Below are positions 26,067 through 34,073 of a stretch of 37,926 bases of DNA, piece after piece. A model generated the notes under the pieces. It saw only the letters and a program-made list of their open reading frames with translations. It was not told the origin of the DNA and did not search any database. Source of the stretch: Myxococcota bacterium (GTDB lineage: Bacteria; Myxococcota_A; Polyangia; Polyangiales; Polyangiaceae); contig JAKLDZ010000006.1 of NCBI GenBank assembly GCA_022703255.1, positions 1 to 37,926 of the forward strand, in the 5' to 3' direction. Position 1 is the first letter of the stretch, and each line of letters begins with the position of its first letter. The position numbers and the translations under genes are program-made.

Positions 26067-26633
26067 TTGGTCCATCATCCGGGGGGAGGCTTGGAGCGCA
26101 CGTTCGTGATTCCCGCACGCATCGGAGGTCTCGTCGGCCACGCAGCGCGGATCGTCGAGGCGATGGGAGACGGCTATCGTCGGGGCCTGGTACTCTCCGC
26201 GGTCCACGAGGCACTGACCAACGCGGTCATCTACGGAGCGCTGCGCATACCAGCGTCCGAGCGAGGCCGAGACGTGGACGAGCTTCTCGGGCGGATTCTC
26301 GCGAGGGAAGCGACGGAGCCGGAGGCGGTGGTGCATGCGGCGGTGATGAAGCTCGGTGACGGTTCGGGCGACGCGGTGGTGAGGGTATCGGACTGTGGGC
26401 CCGGATTCGACTGGAGGTCGTGGCTCCGGTTCCGGCGTCAGGTCGCGTCACCTTCTGTGTCGTGGTCCAACGTGCCCACCTGGGGCCGTGGACTGGTCAT
26501 CATGCAGGCCGGGGCCCGTGCGATGTGGTGGAACGAGCAGGGCAACGAGGTCTCGCTTCGCTTCTCGGTGCGGGAAGGGGGCGATTGTTGCGCCAGTGAG
26601 CGATCGAGCGGTGGACGCGCCCGCGGTGGTTGA
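26067..26633 (+). CDS. RsbW/SpoIIAB-like GHKL ATPase (anti-sigma or signalling kinase)
   Basis: The 188-residue protein is a stand-alone HATPase of the anti-sigma-factor kinase type. It has an N box HEALTNAVIYGAL (about 47), G1 box DCGPGFD (about 109) and G2 box GRGLVIM (about 140), with the usual RsbW order and no histidine-kinase domain. The exact start is unresolved: TTG 26067, TTG 26091 just after GGGGGGAGGC, or GTG 26106 with GGAG nine bases upstream; the first strand (RTFVIPA) argues against the last. It is divergent from the GT2 fusion gene and 30 bases before the initiating transferase. A STAS protein is encoded 4 kb away, suggesting a partner-switching pair. Neither a PP2C phosphatase nor a sigma factor is in the window, so the target is unknown. 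Confidence 0.85.
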   Translation: MVHHPGGGLERTFVIPARIGGLVGHAARIVEAMGDGYRRGLVLSAVHEALTNAVIYGALRIPASERGRDVDELLGRILAREATEPEAVVHAAVMKLGDGSGDAVVRVSDCGPGFDWRSWLRFRRQVASPSVSWSNVPTWGRGLVIMQAGARAMWWNEQGNEVSLRFSVREGGDCCASERSSGGRARGG

Positions 26634-26829
26634 GCGGGTTGGTGTGTCCGAGTTGGAGAGGCGATGCCGCTGGCGCTCGGGGGGATTGCGCTCGGAGTTG
26701 GATTCTCCCAAGTGCTCGGAAGGCGGAGTGCACGCGGAGGTGTTCCGCGGTCCGGGGGGCGAATGCGGAGCATGGGGGGTGATTGCGGAAACGCGTCGAG
26801 CGTACCGCCTGCTGTTGCGGGCGGGCTAG
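26596..26829 (+). CDS. Possible small protein overlapping the sugar transferase 5' end
   Basis: A GTG-started frame of 77 codons runs from inside the RsbW-like gene to 26829. Over 26634-26829 its third positions are more G/C-rich than those of the frame used by the annotated N-terminus of the next gene (my hand count is about 76% versus 64%). The predicted product is mixed charged and Cys-containing with no recognised motif. If real, the sugar transferase must start later, near 26867. This is a low-confidence call recorded because the two readings exclude each other. Confidence 0.25.
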   Translation: MSDRAVDAPAVVERVGVSELERRCRWRSGGLRSELDSPKCSEGGVHAEVFRGPGGECGAWGVIAETRRAYRLLLRAG

Positions 26830-27494
26830 AGCGGGCCCTTGCTGGGGTATCGCGGCTGAGGACGGTGGCGCGATTGGGCGTGACGGTGGGGGTTGCGCCC
26901 GTGGTGAGACGAGCGTTCGACCTGGCGGTCGGGTGTACGGGGCTAGCCGCGGCGGCGCCGGTCGTGCTGACGGCGGCGGCGCTGGTCAAGCTGACCTCGC
27001 CCGGGCCGGCATTTTTCACGCAGGTGAGGGTAGGGCGACACGGAGCTCCGATTCGCGTGTACAAGCTCCGCACGATGTACGTGGACGCGGAAACGCGGCT
27101 CGCGTCGCTGATGCACCTCAACGAGTGCTCGGGTGGAGTCACGTTCAAGATCCGGAGGGACCCTCGGATCACGCGGGTGGGACGTTATCTGCGCAGGTAC
27201 AGCATCGACGAGCTTCCGCAGCTCTGGAACCTGGTGAACGGGACGATGACGACCTTTGGTCCGCGGCCTCCGTTGCCTCGCGAGGTAGCGCGGTACGGTG
27301 CGTTGGAGCGCCGCAGGCTCGAAGTCAAGCCTGGGCTCACCTGCCTGTGGCAGGTATCGGGACGGAGCGATCTGTCCTTCCACCAGCAGGTCGCATTGGA
27401 TCTCGAGTACATCGACACGTCCACGTTGCGCCTCGACGCGGACATCCTGGTTCGGACGGTACCGGCGGTGCTCACGGGCAGAGGTGCGTATTGA
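26664..27494 (+). CDS. Initiating sugar-phosphate transferase (polyprenyl-phosphate sugar-1-P transferase)
   Basis: The conserved bacterial sugar transferase core is complete. RRAFDLAVGCTG opens a hydrophobic reentrant helix, then SPGPAFFTQVRVGRHG (about 110), YKLRTM (about 133), IDELPQLWNLVNG (about 180), FGPRPPLP (about 197) and KPGLTCLWQVSGRSDLSF (about 220). It ends at TVPAVLTGRGAY, the standard C-terminus. These enzymes place the first sugar phosphate on undecaprenyl phosphate; the sugar (glucose or galactose are most common) cannot be read. The first 75 residues from ATG 26664 are atypical for this small family, and the true start may be nearer 26867 (see the small overlapping frame). 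It is coupled to the next gene by a TTGA overlap. Confidence 0.88.
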   Translation: MPLALGGIALGVGFSQVLGRRSARGGVPRSGGRMRSMGGDCGNASSVPPAVAGGLERALAGVSRLRTVARLGVTVGVAPVVRRAFDLAVGCTGLAAAAPVVLTAAALVKLTSPGPAFFTQVRVGRHGAPIRVYKLRTMYVDAETRLASLMHLNECSGGVTFKIRRDPRITRVGRYLRRYSIDELPQLWNLVNGTMTTFGPRPPLPREVARYGALERRRLEVKPGLTCLWQVSGRSDLSFHQQVALDLEYIDTSTLRLDADILVRTVPAVLTGRGAY

Positions 27495-28732
27495 CTGCGA
27501 GGGCCTTCATCCTTGGCTCGGACAAGGCTGACTCCACGGCCGATCTCGCGCGTCCCCTGGCCGGGGCACCGCTGCTCGTTCGACAGCTCGAGTGGCTGGC
27601 CGCCGCGGGAATCGAGGAGGTCGCGGTCAATCGAGTCGCGACGACACCGCTTCCGTCGGAGCTCTCGTGCGACGAGCTGTGTTCGGTCGGTCTGAAGGTG
27701 TTGTGGATTCCGTCGGGTTCTCCTCTCGGCGTGCGGGAGCTCGCGGACCGCGTCGGTTCCCACGAAAGGCCGGTGGTCGTGGTCCCCCACGGCGTTCTTG
27801 GCGCGGCCTCGCTCGGCGCAGTCTATTCGGATGCCGAAGCGTCGTCGGCGGACCTCGTGGTCGGGGAGTCCCCGTTGCGGGTTGCGATCACGCATCTCGA
27901 CGGCGCGGAGCACGCGCGCAGGGAGCAGCGCATCGAGGGGTGGCTCTGTCTGGTGGACTCGGAGGCAGCGGCTCACGCGCTGGCAGAGGAGGTGCTCTCG
28001 GCGACGCGCCAGGGGATTGTGGTTCGCGGAACCCAGGTGTCGCCGGGGATCTGGCGTGCGCGCGGGGCCATCGCCGCGGAGACCGCCGTGCTTCGTCCTC
28101 CGTGCTACCTCGGCCGGGGATGCTTCGTCTCGGAAGGGGCCGAGGTCGGCCCTGGCGCGGTCCTCGGGGAACGCAGCATCGTGGAGTCCCAGGCGCGGGT
28201 CATTCACGCACGCATCGCACCGGGTGTCGTGGTGGGCCAGGGTGTCGTGGTGGAGCGCGCGTGCGCATTTCCCGGGAGGCTGGTTCGTCACGCGGGGCGG
28301 GAGTTGCCAATCGAGGATCCGCTGCTTCTCGGGATGCGGGGCAAGACACCGGCGTGGGCGCTCCGGCTTGCCGCCGCGGTCGCGCTGAGCATAGCGGGAC
28401 CCTTTGCTGCGCTGACGGCTACCGAGCGAGTCCGGGTTTTCCGCAGGCTGGCCCGGGTGGTGGAGGGGTCGGGCAGATGGGTCGGAGTGCGAGACGAGCA
28501 GGATCCGGACGGGGTGGTGCTCGACGTGCTGTCGCTGCTGGTTCCACCGGACGCGCACGACGAGGAGTTGCAGGCGGCGCGGGCATTGTACTCGCGCACG
28601 AAGTCGCCGGGACTCGACGTCCGCCTCGTGGCCGGCTTGTTGTTTGGGAATCACGGGCAAGGGTCCCGGGAAGGCGAGAGGCACGCACGATGGAACCCCG
28701 AGAAATACCGCTCGAGCACAGGGCGCGGCTGA
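27491..28732 (+). CDS. Degenerate sugar nucleotidyltransferase with beta-helix and sugar-transferase-like tail
   Basis: TTG 27491 overlaps the preceding TGA (TTGA), with AGAGGT just upstream. The 413-residue protein starts like a sugar-phosphate nucleotidyltransferase (RAFILGS, then PLAGAPLLVRQLEWLAAAGIEEVAVNRV), but the nucleotide-binding GGxGTRLxPLT and the later Lys are missing, so catalysis is doubtful. Residues about 200-256 are left-handed beta-helix hexapeptides (GAEVGPGAVLGERSIVESQA). The tail (about 290-400) has one hydrophobic segment and then a region recalling the C-terminal part of sugar-phosphate transferases (RLARVVEGSGRWVGVRDEQ, ALYSRTKSPGLDVRLVAGLL). A regulatory or scaffold role is inferred. 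Confidence 0.65.
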   Translation: MTARAFILGSDKADSTADLARPLAGAPLLVRQLEWLAAAGIEEVAVNRVATTPLPSELSCDELCSVGLKVLWIPSGSPLGVRELADRVGSHERPVVVVPHGVLGAASLGAVYSDAEASSADLVVGESPLRVAITHLDGAEHARREQRIEGWLCLVDSEAAAHALAEEVLSATRQGIVVRGTQVSPGIWRARGAIAAETAVLRPPCYLGRGCFVSEGAEVGPGAVLGERSIVESQARVIHARIAPGVVVGQGVVVERACAFPGRLVRHAGRELPIEDPLLLGMRGKTPAWALRLAAAVALSIAGPFAALTATERVRVFRRLARVVEGSGRWVGVRDEQDPDGVVLDVLSLLVPPDAHDEELQAARALYSRTKSPGLDVRLVAGLLFGNHGQGSREGERHARWNPEKYRSSTGRG

Positions 28733-29748
28733 GGGATGTGGCGAGGGGCAGGGCGCGGATCGTCGGGGCGAGGACGCGGATCGGGCGCAGGGATCTCGGG
28801 TTGATGCCGGGGGTCATCTCGCCCTACGAGCTGCGCACGAGGCTGGGCCTTCGCTACGGAGATCCTCCGATCGAGGAGGCGCGCTACGAACGCCGGCGGT
28901 CGGGAGTGACCGACGCGAAGCTCGTCGTCCGGTGGGCATTCGTCCACGTGGTCTCCAGTCCCCTGACCGCGCGCGAGACACGGGAGCGTCGGTCGAGATT
29001 CCGCATCCTGTCGGTGCCGGTCGACTCGGTCGACACCGTCGAGGCGATAGCGAGGATACGCAGCTATCTGCGTGAGAATCGGTCTGCGCGGGTGTTCTTC
29101 TCGCATGCGCACGCGATTACCACCTCGGCCCGGACGCCGCAGCTTCGAGAGGACTTCGAGAACGCCGACCTCGTGCTTCCCGACGGGATCGGCCTGCGTA
29201 TTGGCGCGGCGATCCTCGGGTGGCGGTTGCCGGCGAACGTGAACGGAACCGATCTGGTGCCGGAGCTGCTCCACAGACTTGCGGTGGACGACATTCCGAT
29301 TGCGCTGGTGGGTGGGGATCCCGGGGTCGCGGATCGCGCGTTCGAAGCCTGGCGGGGTTCGACATCCTTGAGGCTGGTGGGAGCGTGGCACGGGTTCATG
29401 CGAGAGCAGGACTACGCCGAGATGGCCCGAGTGGTGGCCTCGGCGGCACCGTGCGTCGCGCTGGTAGCGCTGGGGTCCCCACTGCAGGAGCGGTTTGCCT
29501 TTCGTCACTTCGGTGGGAGCCCCGGGGTGGTAAGCATCACGGTGGGCGGGCTGTTCGACTTCGCCTCCGGGGCGAAGCGACGTGCGCCGCTCGCGTGGAG
29601 GGAGCTGGGACTCGAGTGGGTGTGGCGTCTGGCGCACGAGCCCCGGCGACTTGCGGGACGCTATCTGCTCGGAAACCCGGAGTTCCTCGCGCGCGTCGCC
29701 GTCCAGCGGATCCGGCACGGAAGAGCTGCGGTCAGCGCGGAGGAATGA
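28690..29748 (+). CDS. WecG/TagA/CpsF-type glycosyltransferase with N-terminal sugar-transferase-like fragment
   Basis: ATG 28690 has GAGAGG nine bases upstream and overlaps the preceding gene by 43 bases. The C-terminal 240 residues are a typical GT26 enzyme: TVEAIARIRSYL, NADLVLPDGIGLRIGAAILG (about 157), NVNGTDLVPELL (about 183), VALGSPLQERF and VGGLFDFASGAKRRAP. Family members add the second sugar (for example ManNAc) to an undecaprenyl-diphosphate sugar. The first 90 residues are unusual: RDVARGRARIVGARTR and LMPGVISPYELRTRLG look like the end of a sugar-phosphate transferase (GxxxxVGPRP, PGITGLWQ). Length is 352, against about 240 for a plain family member. The gene converges on the co-polymerase gene with a 17-base overlap. 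Confidence 0.82.
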   Translation: MEPREIPLEHRARLRDVARGRARIVGARTRIGRRDLGLMPGVISPYELRTRLGLRYGDPPIEEARYERRRSGVTDAKLVVRWAFVHVVSSPLTARETRERRSRFRILSVPVDSVDTVEAIARIRSYLRENRSARVFFSHAHAITTSARTPQLREDFENADLVLPDGIGLRIGAAILGWRLPANVNGTDLVPELLHRLAVDDIPIALVGGDPGVADRAFEAWRGSTSLRLVGAWHGFMREQDYAEMARVVASAAPCVALVALGSPLQERFAFRHFGGSPGVVSITVGGLFDFASGAKRRAPLAWRELGLEWVWRLAHEPRRLAGRYLLGNPEFLARVAVQRIRHGRAAVSAEE

Positions 29749-31735
29749 CCTCCTCGAGGGCGATCAGCGGCCCCGCGTTGTTCTCCTCGAGCTGAGCGGG
29801 AATCACGGCAGCCCGACGCCGGCGTCGCGGAGGAGGCCAGAACGCGAACGCTGCAGCCGCGGTGCGTGTCGTTGACTGGAGCAGGTCCGGGGGGACGTCG
29901 ATCATCACGAGCCCGAGCCCGTGCTCCTGCAGTCCGAGGGTGTGACGGAGGGAATGCAGACGCTTGTAGGAGACCCGACCGCTTGGCACGATGACCACGA
30001 GGGCATCGATCCAACGGAGCGCCGCGCGCACGGAGGCGGGGTCGTCGAGGGACGGGAGGACGGCGAGCACGGCGTGGAAGTCGGAGCGGAGCACACCGAT
30101 CTCCTCGCCGAGGACCCTGTGCTCGAGGGCGTCGGCAAGCTCGAACTGCTCCTGGAGCACGCGATAGCGCAGGTCGACCATGTTGCTGTTTTCGCCCCTG
30201 GCGTTGAGGCGATCGGCCACGAGCTCCGCGAGCCACGAGGCGGCGTCGGCATCGGACTTCGAAGGTCGGAGGACGGTGAGTCCGACGACGCCGGGGCGGG
30301 ATTCCATCACGTTGGCGAGCTGTCTTCCGAGCTCGCGACACTCGGCTTCGGTGCCTCGGGGCCAACTGCTGGACCACAGGACCGGTGCACGGGCCCAGAA
30401 GGCTGCCTCGATTGCCGTGCGAGCTGAGAGGGACTTCATCTCCCGCAGCAGCAGCAGAAGGATGGCGAGGAGCATGACGGCGACGGGGAACCCGAGGGCG
30501 AAGATCCAGCCGAAGCCGCGCTCCGGATGTTCGGGAGGCGACGCCCTCGACACGATCTGGAAGTAGGAGCTCGCGCTGCGGACGTCGTCCTCCGCAGTGG
30601 CCGACTGCTTGAGCAGAGAGGCGACATGGTCCTGCTGGGCATTCATGTCGGCCAGCAGGCGAGCGGCCTCCCCCTCGACTGCCGTCAGCTTGGAAGCACG
30701 CTCTTCGGACTCGCGAATCACGTCTTGCAGGGCCTTGCGCCGCTGCTCCGCAGCGCGACGCGTCTGCACCGTGTGCTCGAGGCGTCCGGCGCCCGGGGTC
30801 GGTGCGGCTGCGCGCGCGGTGCCGCTCGTGCCGGCAGCGCTGCGGGACCGGAGCTCCGCGGCCTCGGCTTCGAGGAGCTTCACTCGCGGGTGCTCCTCGG
30901 TGTGGCGGGCCCTCGCGTTGGCGAGGTTGGCTTCCACCTCTGCGAGGCGGGCAGCGTTGGCCGGGGATTCGGCGGCGGGACCCGGCGCGCGCGGCGCGCC
31001 CGTGTGGATCCGTCGTTGCGCCGCCTCTTCTGCCTGCGAGCTCTCGAGCTCGACCCTCGCGTCGTTGGCCGCCACCCGCAGCCGCGCCACCTCCTCGATG
31101 GCTGCCTGCACTTCGATGCTCAGATCTCCGATGCGATGATCGGTACGAAAGCGATCGTAGCGGTCTCGCGACTCCTCGAGTGCTTTTCGGCTCTGGACGA
31201 GCGACAGCCTCAACGACTCCGCGGTCTCCCGAAGCCGTGATTCGGACACCTTGCGCTGCGCGTCGAGGTACACGTCAACCATGGTATTCGCGAGCTCGGC
31301 GGCGGAGGTTGGACGCGTGCTGGTAGCGGAGATGCTGATGAGCATCGACGGATCGCCCGTGGAGACGTCGATTCGTTTTGCGAGGACGTGGAGGGGCTCG
31401 CGGTAGCCGAGTCGTTCGCGAACCACGTCGAGGTTGGCGGGGAGCTTGACGCTGTCGACGAGAGTGGAGATCTCGCGGGTGCGTTCGGCGCGGCCGGCGG
31501 CGGGGGGCTCCCAGAGGAGGATGGCTTTGGCGACGTAGGTTTTCGGGATTCCGTGGCGTCCGACGACGGTGCCGAGGACCACCGAGATGGCCAGGAGAAT
31601 TGCGAGCAGCCTGACGTTGCGACGGAGTGCGTGGACGAGGCGCCAGAGGTCGACGGCCATGCCGGTGCGCCGCGACTGGGTTCCACGGTTCGCCGTCAGC
31701 AACATGCGTTCCCGTTCGCCGTTCAATCGAAACAT
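29732..31735 (-). CDS. Wzz/Wzc-type polysaccharide co-polymerase with degenerate tyrosine-kinase domain
   Basis: ATG 31735 has GGGGAAGG six bases upstream. The 667-residue protein has the first membrane helix at about residues 40-60, a long periplasmic coiled-coil region (about 120-390), the second membrane helix at about 410-435 (FGWIFALGFPVAVMLLAILLLLL), and then a cytoplasmic domain of about 230 residues laid out like a BY-kinase. The P-loop is lost: where SxPGEGKT should lie there is LRPSKSDADAA (near 490). The Arg-rich C-terminus has no tyrosine cluster. It should therefore set chain length without autophosphorylation. It follows the GT4 gene by 46 bases in the same block. Confidence 0.85.
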   Translation of the reverse strand: MFRLNGERERMLLTANRGTQSRRTGMAVDLWRLVHALRRNVRLLAILLAISVVLGTVVGRHGIPKTYVAKAILLWEPPAAGRAERTREISTLVDSVKLPANLDVVRERLGYREPLHVLAKRIDVSTGDPSMLISISATSTRPTSAAELANTMVDVYLDAQRKVSESRLRETAESLRLSLVQSRKALEESRDRYDRFRTDHRIGDLSIEVQAAIEEVARLRVAANDARVELESSQAEEAAQRRIHTGAPRAPGPAAESPANAARLAEVEANLANARARHTEEHPRVKLLEAEAAELRSRSAAGTSGTARAAAPTPGAGRLEHTVQTRRAAEQRRKALQDVIRESEERASKLTAVEGEAARLLADMNAQQDHVASLLKQSATAEDDVRSASSYFQIVSRASPPEHPERGFGWIFALGFPVAVMLLAILLLLLREMKSLSARTAIEAAFWARAPVLWSSSWPRGTEAECRELGRQLANVMESRPGVVGLTVLRPSKSDADAASWLAELVADRLNARGENSNMVDLRYRVLQEQFELADALEHRVLGEEIGVLRSDFHAVLAVLPSLDDPASVRAALRWIDALVVIVPSGRVSYKRLHSLRHTLGLQEHGLGLVMIDVPPDLLQSTTRTAAAAFAFWPPPRRRRRAAVIPAQLEENNAGPLIALEEVIPPR

Positions 31736-31781
31736 GGGATAGCCTTCCCCGCTGGCGAACTTCGAGCCGTGCGTGGGTCCG

Positions 31782-32972
31782 TCAAGCGCCCCCCCGCAGT
31801 TGGCAGGCGTTGCCGAGCAGCGCCACCAGATCATCCACGTACGCATCCAAGGACAGCCGTCGGTCCACGAGCTGCAGCCCATCGGCGACGAGCCGCTCTT
31901 GACGGATCGGATCGCGCATGAGGTCGGCTATTGCGCGAGCGATCGCGGGTCCGGAACAGGCGGGGGCCCGGGCGACGACGGGGCAGGCGTCGAGGAGCTC
32001 TTTTGCGCCACCGAGGGGATAGGCGACGACGTTCACGCCGCAGGCCATGGCTTCCATGTACGTGAGTCCCTGGGGCTCGGCCCACCTGGACAGAAACAGC
32101 GCGACGTCGGAGCTCCGATACACGTCGGCGAGCCGATCGCGCGGCACCAGGCCGAGCCAGCGCACGTCTTCGGCGACACCCAGCGCGACGGATCGATGCG
32201 AGAGCTCGACCTGATAGGGTGCGGAGACGGGCGCACCAGCGAAGGTGAGACGAGCGCGGATGCCGAGGCTGCGCAGGGCCGCGAGAGTTTCGAGGGCCAC
32301 CTCTGGGGCCTTGGTAGGGTGCAGTCTTCCTGCGAAGAGGAGCTCTGGTTGCGACGGAATGCGTCGGAACGGGCGGGGGGAGAAAAGCTTCTGATTGACG
32401 CCCTGCCATCGGACGAGACCGGGGGGAAACCAGGGGACCGCGGTGCGCACGAGGTCGCGCGTGCAAGCGGAGAGGTACAGGACGCGATCGACCGCGACGT
32501 CTCTCCACATGTGCTTGCTCCAGGGTGCGCGGTCCAGGGCTCTGCCGATGCGGCCGCGGAGGCCGGGTCCGTTGCCGGACGCGAAGGCGACGGGCCAGTC
32601 GTCGTTGACGGTCAAGACATACGGGACGGCGAACTCGCGCAGGACGCGGAGAGGCTCGACACCCAATCTCCGGAGACTCATTACCAGCGCTGCGTCCGGG
32701 ACGCCCTCGCTGCGGAGGTGATGGCGCACGGCGGTTGCGTTGTGGACTGCCACGATCAGGTGCCGTGCGCGGTCCTTCCGCGCTTCGGAGCCGAAGGTCC
32801 GGGACAGGCGCAGTATTCGCTGTACCCCCTCTACCGCTTGGCCATCGCCTGACGTAAGAACCGACACTGAATGACCTCGCGACCGGAGCTCATCGACGAC
32901 GTCCTGAGCGAGCAGCTCGTAGCCCCCGAGCACATCGGGAGGGTACAGGTTCGTCAGGATCAGCAGCTTCAT
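31782..32972 (-). CDS. GT4 family glycosyltransferase
   Basis: ATG 32972 begins with the family N-terminus MKLLILTNLYPPDVLGGYE; the frame continues upstream antisense to the export gene but is not coding there. The 396-residue GT-B protein has an acceptor-side glycine loop (GGYELLAQDVVDELRSRGH), LFAGRLHPTKAPEVAL near 212, and the E-x7-E donor motif in EPQGLTYMEAMACG near 299. It likely adds a sugar to the repeat unit from a nucleotide donor on the cytoplasmic face. It is divergent from the wza-like gene across only 39 bases and leads the co-polymerase gene. Confidence 0.88.
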   Translation of the reverse strand: MKLLILTNLYPPDVLGGYELLAQDVVDELRSRGHSVSVLTSGDGQAVEGVQRILRLSRTFGSEARKDRARHLIVAVHNATAVRHHLRSEGVPDAALVMSLRRLGVEPLRVLREFAVPYVLTVNDDWPVAFASGNGPGLRGRIGRALDRAPWSKHMWRDVAVDRVLYLSACTRDLVRTAVPWFPPGLVRWQGVNQKLFSPRPFRRIPSQPELLFAGRLHPTKAPEVALETLAALRSLGIRARLTFAGAPVSAPYQVELSHRSVALGVAEDVRWLGLVPRDRLADVYRSSDVALFLSRWAEPQGLTYMEAMACGVNVVAYPLGGAKELLDACPVVARAPACSGPAIARAIADLMRDPIRQERLVADGLQLVDRRLSLDAYVDDLVALLGNACQLRGGA

Positions 32973-33010
32973 TCGGTCTCCGTGGCCGAGCGCCGGGGGG
33001 AATATTGCGT

Positions 33011-33023
33011 GATGACCGTCATC
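33011..33023. repeat. Short inverted repeat over the wza-like start codon
   Basis: GATGAC-C-GTCATC forms perfect six-base arms and covers the ATG at 33012. It lies at the edge of the 39-base gap between divergent GT4 and export genes. It might be an operator or an mRNA hairpin hiding the start; it might also be chance. Confidence 0.3.
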
Positions 33024-34019
33024 TGCAAGGGAGCGTGCGCTGTTGGGCTGTTGTCCGTCCTCTGCGCTTGCGGGCCCGCGCTTCCGTCCGCACCCACGCT
33101 GCCCGGTGACGACTCCGCGTTCCTGCAGGCTCGTCCGCCCCCTCGAGAGGGTATGCAGGAGAGTGCCGTGCAGCCGCCCGATTCCCTCGCTGCAGGTGAC
33201 GTGATTGCCGTCCACTTCCTGGGAAGTCCGGACATGGACCTGGCCCAGGCTCCCGTGGATCGCTCGGGTCGCGTCCACCTGCCGCTCGTCGGGGACGTCC
33301 TGGTTGCAGGACGCACGCTCTCCGAGGCCGAGGCCCTGATCCAGAAAGCTCTCGAACGATACGAGCGCAGCCCCCACGTCACGATCAACCTGGTGGAGGC
33401 GCGGGGACGCTTTGCGACAGTGATCGGCGCGGTCGAGCGACCTGGGAACATCCCGCTGGTAGGCGACGCCCGGGTCGCCGACGTCCTCGCTGCGTCGGGC
33501 GGCCTGCGAGCGGCGGCAACCGACGATCAGCTCGCCGAGCTGGCAGACATCGACGCAGGCCGCCTGGTGCGCGGCGGGGCTGCGCTGCCGATCGATCTGC
33601 GTCGCGCCATGTCGGGGGAACCAAAGCACAACGTGCGTGTACGCCCCGGGGACGTCATCTACATCCCGCCGGCCCTCAGCGGACGGGTCGTGGTGCTGGG
33701 ACACGTCACGCGTCCGAGGGCCTTGACCTGGCACCCGGAGATGCGATTGACGGAGGCGCTTGCGCAAGCCGAGGGGCTCGCGCCGAGCAGCGACGGGGAC
33801 GACGTCCGCGTAATCCGCGGTGGGTTCGCGAACCCGCGGATCTACGGAGTGAGTGCGCGGGATCTGTTCGCGGGAGTTCGCAAGGACGTCGTGCTTGCGC
33901 CGGGGGACGTCGTGTACGTGTCCGAGCACTGGTTCGCGAGCGTGGGCGAAGTCCTCGAGCGGGTGATGCCGCTGACGACGACGTACCTGCTGTATCAGAA
34001 TCTGAATCGGAATCGTTGA
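33012..34019 (+). CDS. wza: Polysaccharide export outer-membrane lipoprotein, Wza-like
   Basis: ATG 33012 (or the adjacent GTG 33009, better spaced from GGGGGGA) gives a signal peptide ending in a lipobox (LCAC, Cys20). The 335-residue protein has the Poly_export domain (LAAGDVIAVHFLGSPDMDL near 58, then SGRVHLPLVGDVLVAGRTLSEAE) followed by two SLBB-like domains (VTINLVEARGRFATVIGAV near 122 and GRVVVLGHVTRPRALTW near 228). The C-terminal segment (VGEVLERVMPLTTTYLLY) is where Wza places its outer-membrane helix. It should form the octameric export channel with the co-polymerase. It is shorter than E. coli Wza by about 40 residues, probably lacking one SLBB repeat. Confidence 0.9.
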   Translation: MTVICKGACAVGLLSVLCACGPALPSAPTLPGDDSAFLQARPPPREGMQESAVQPPDSLAAGDVIAVHFLGSPDMDLAQAPVDRSGRVHLPLVGDVLVAGRTLSEAEALIQKALERYERSPHVTINLVEARGRFATVIGAVERPGNIPLVGDARVADVLAASGGLRAAATDDQLAELADIDAGRLVRGGAALPIDLRRAMSGEPKHNVRVRPGDVIYIPPALSGRVVVLGHVTRPRALTWHPEMRLTEALAQAEGLAPSSDGDDVRVIRGGFANPRIYGVSARDLFAGVRKDVVLAPGDVVYVSEHWFASVGEVLERVMPLTTTYLLYQNLNRNR

Positions 34020-34073
34020 GGGCGGTGGCGAGGCGAAGTCGAGCGAGGCAGAGAGAGCGCGCCGCGCGGTGCT

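Noticed and set aside
24167-26359. Plus-strand open frame of 730 codons opposite the GT2 fusion and through the RsbW-like gene
   Set aside because: It runs antisense to a gene with GT2 motifs and then out of frame through the GHKL gene; Arg/Pro-rich product typical of a GC-driven false frame.
33012-33929. Extension of the GT4 gene upstream to give a 715-residue protein
   Set aside because: The added part is antisense to the wza-like gene; the family N-terminus MKLLILTNLYPP starts at 32972.
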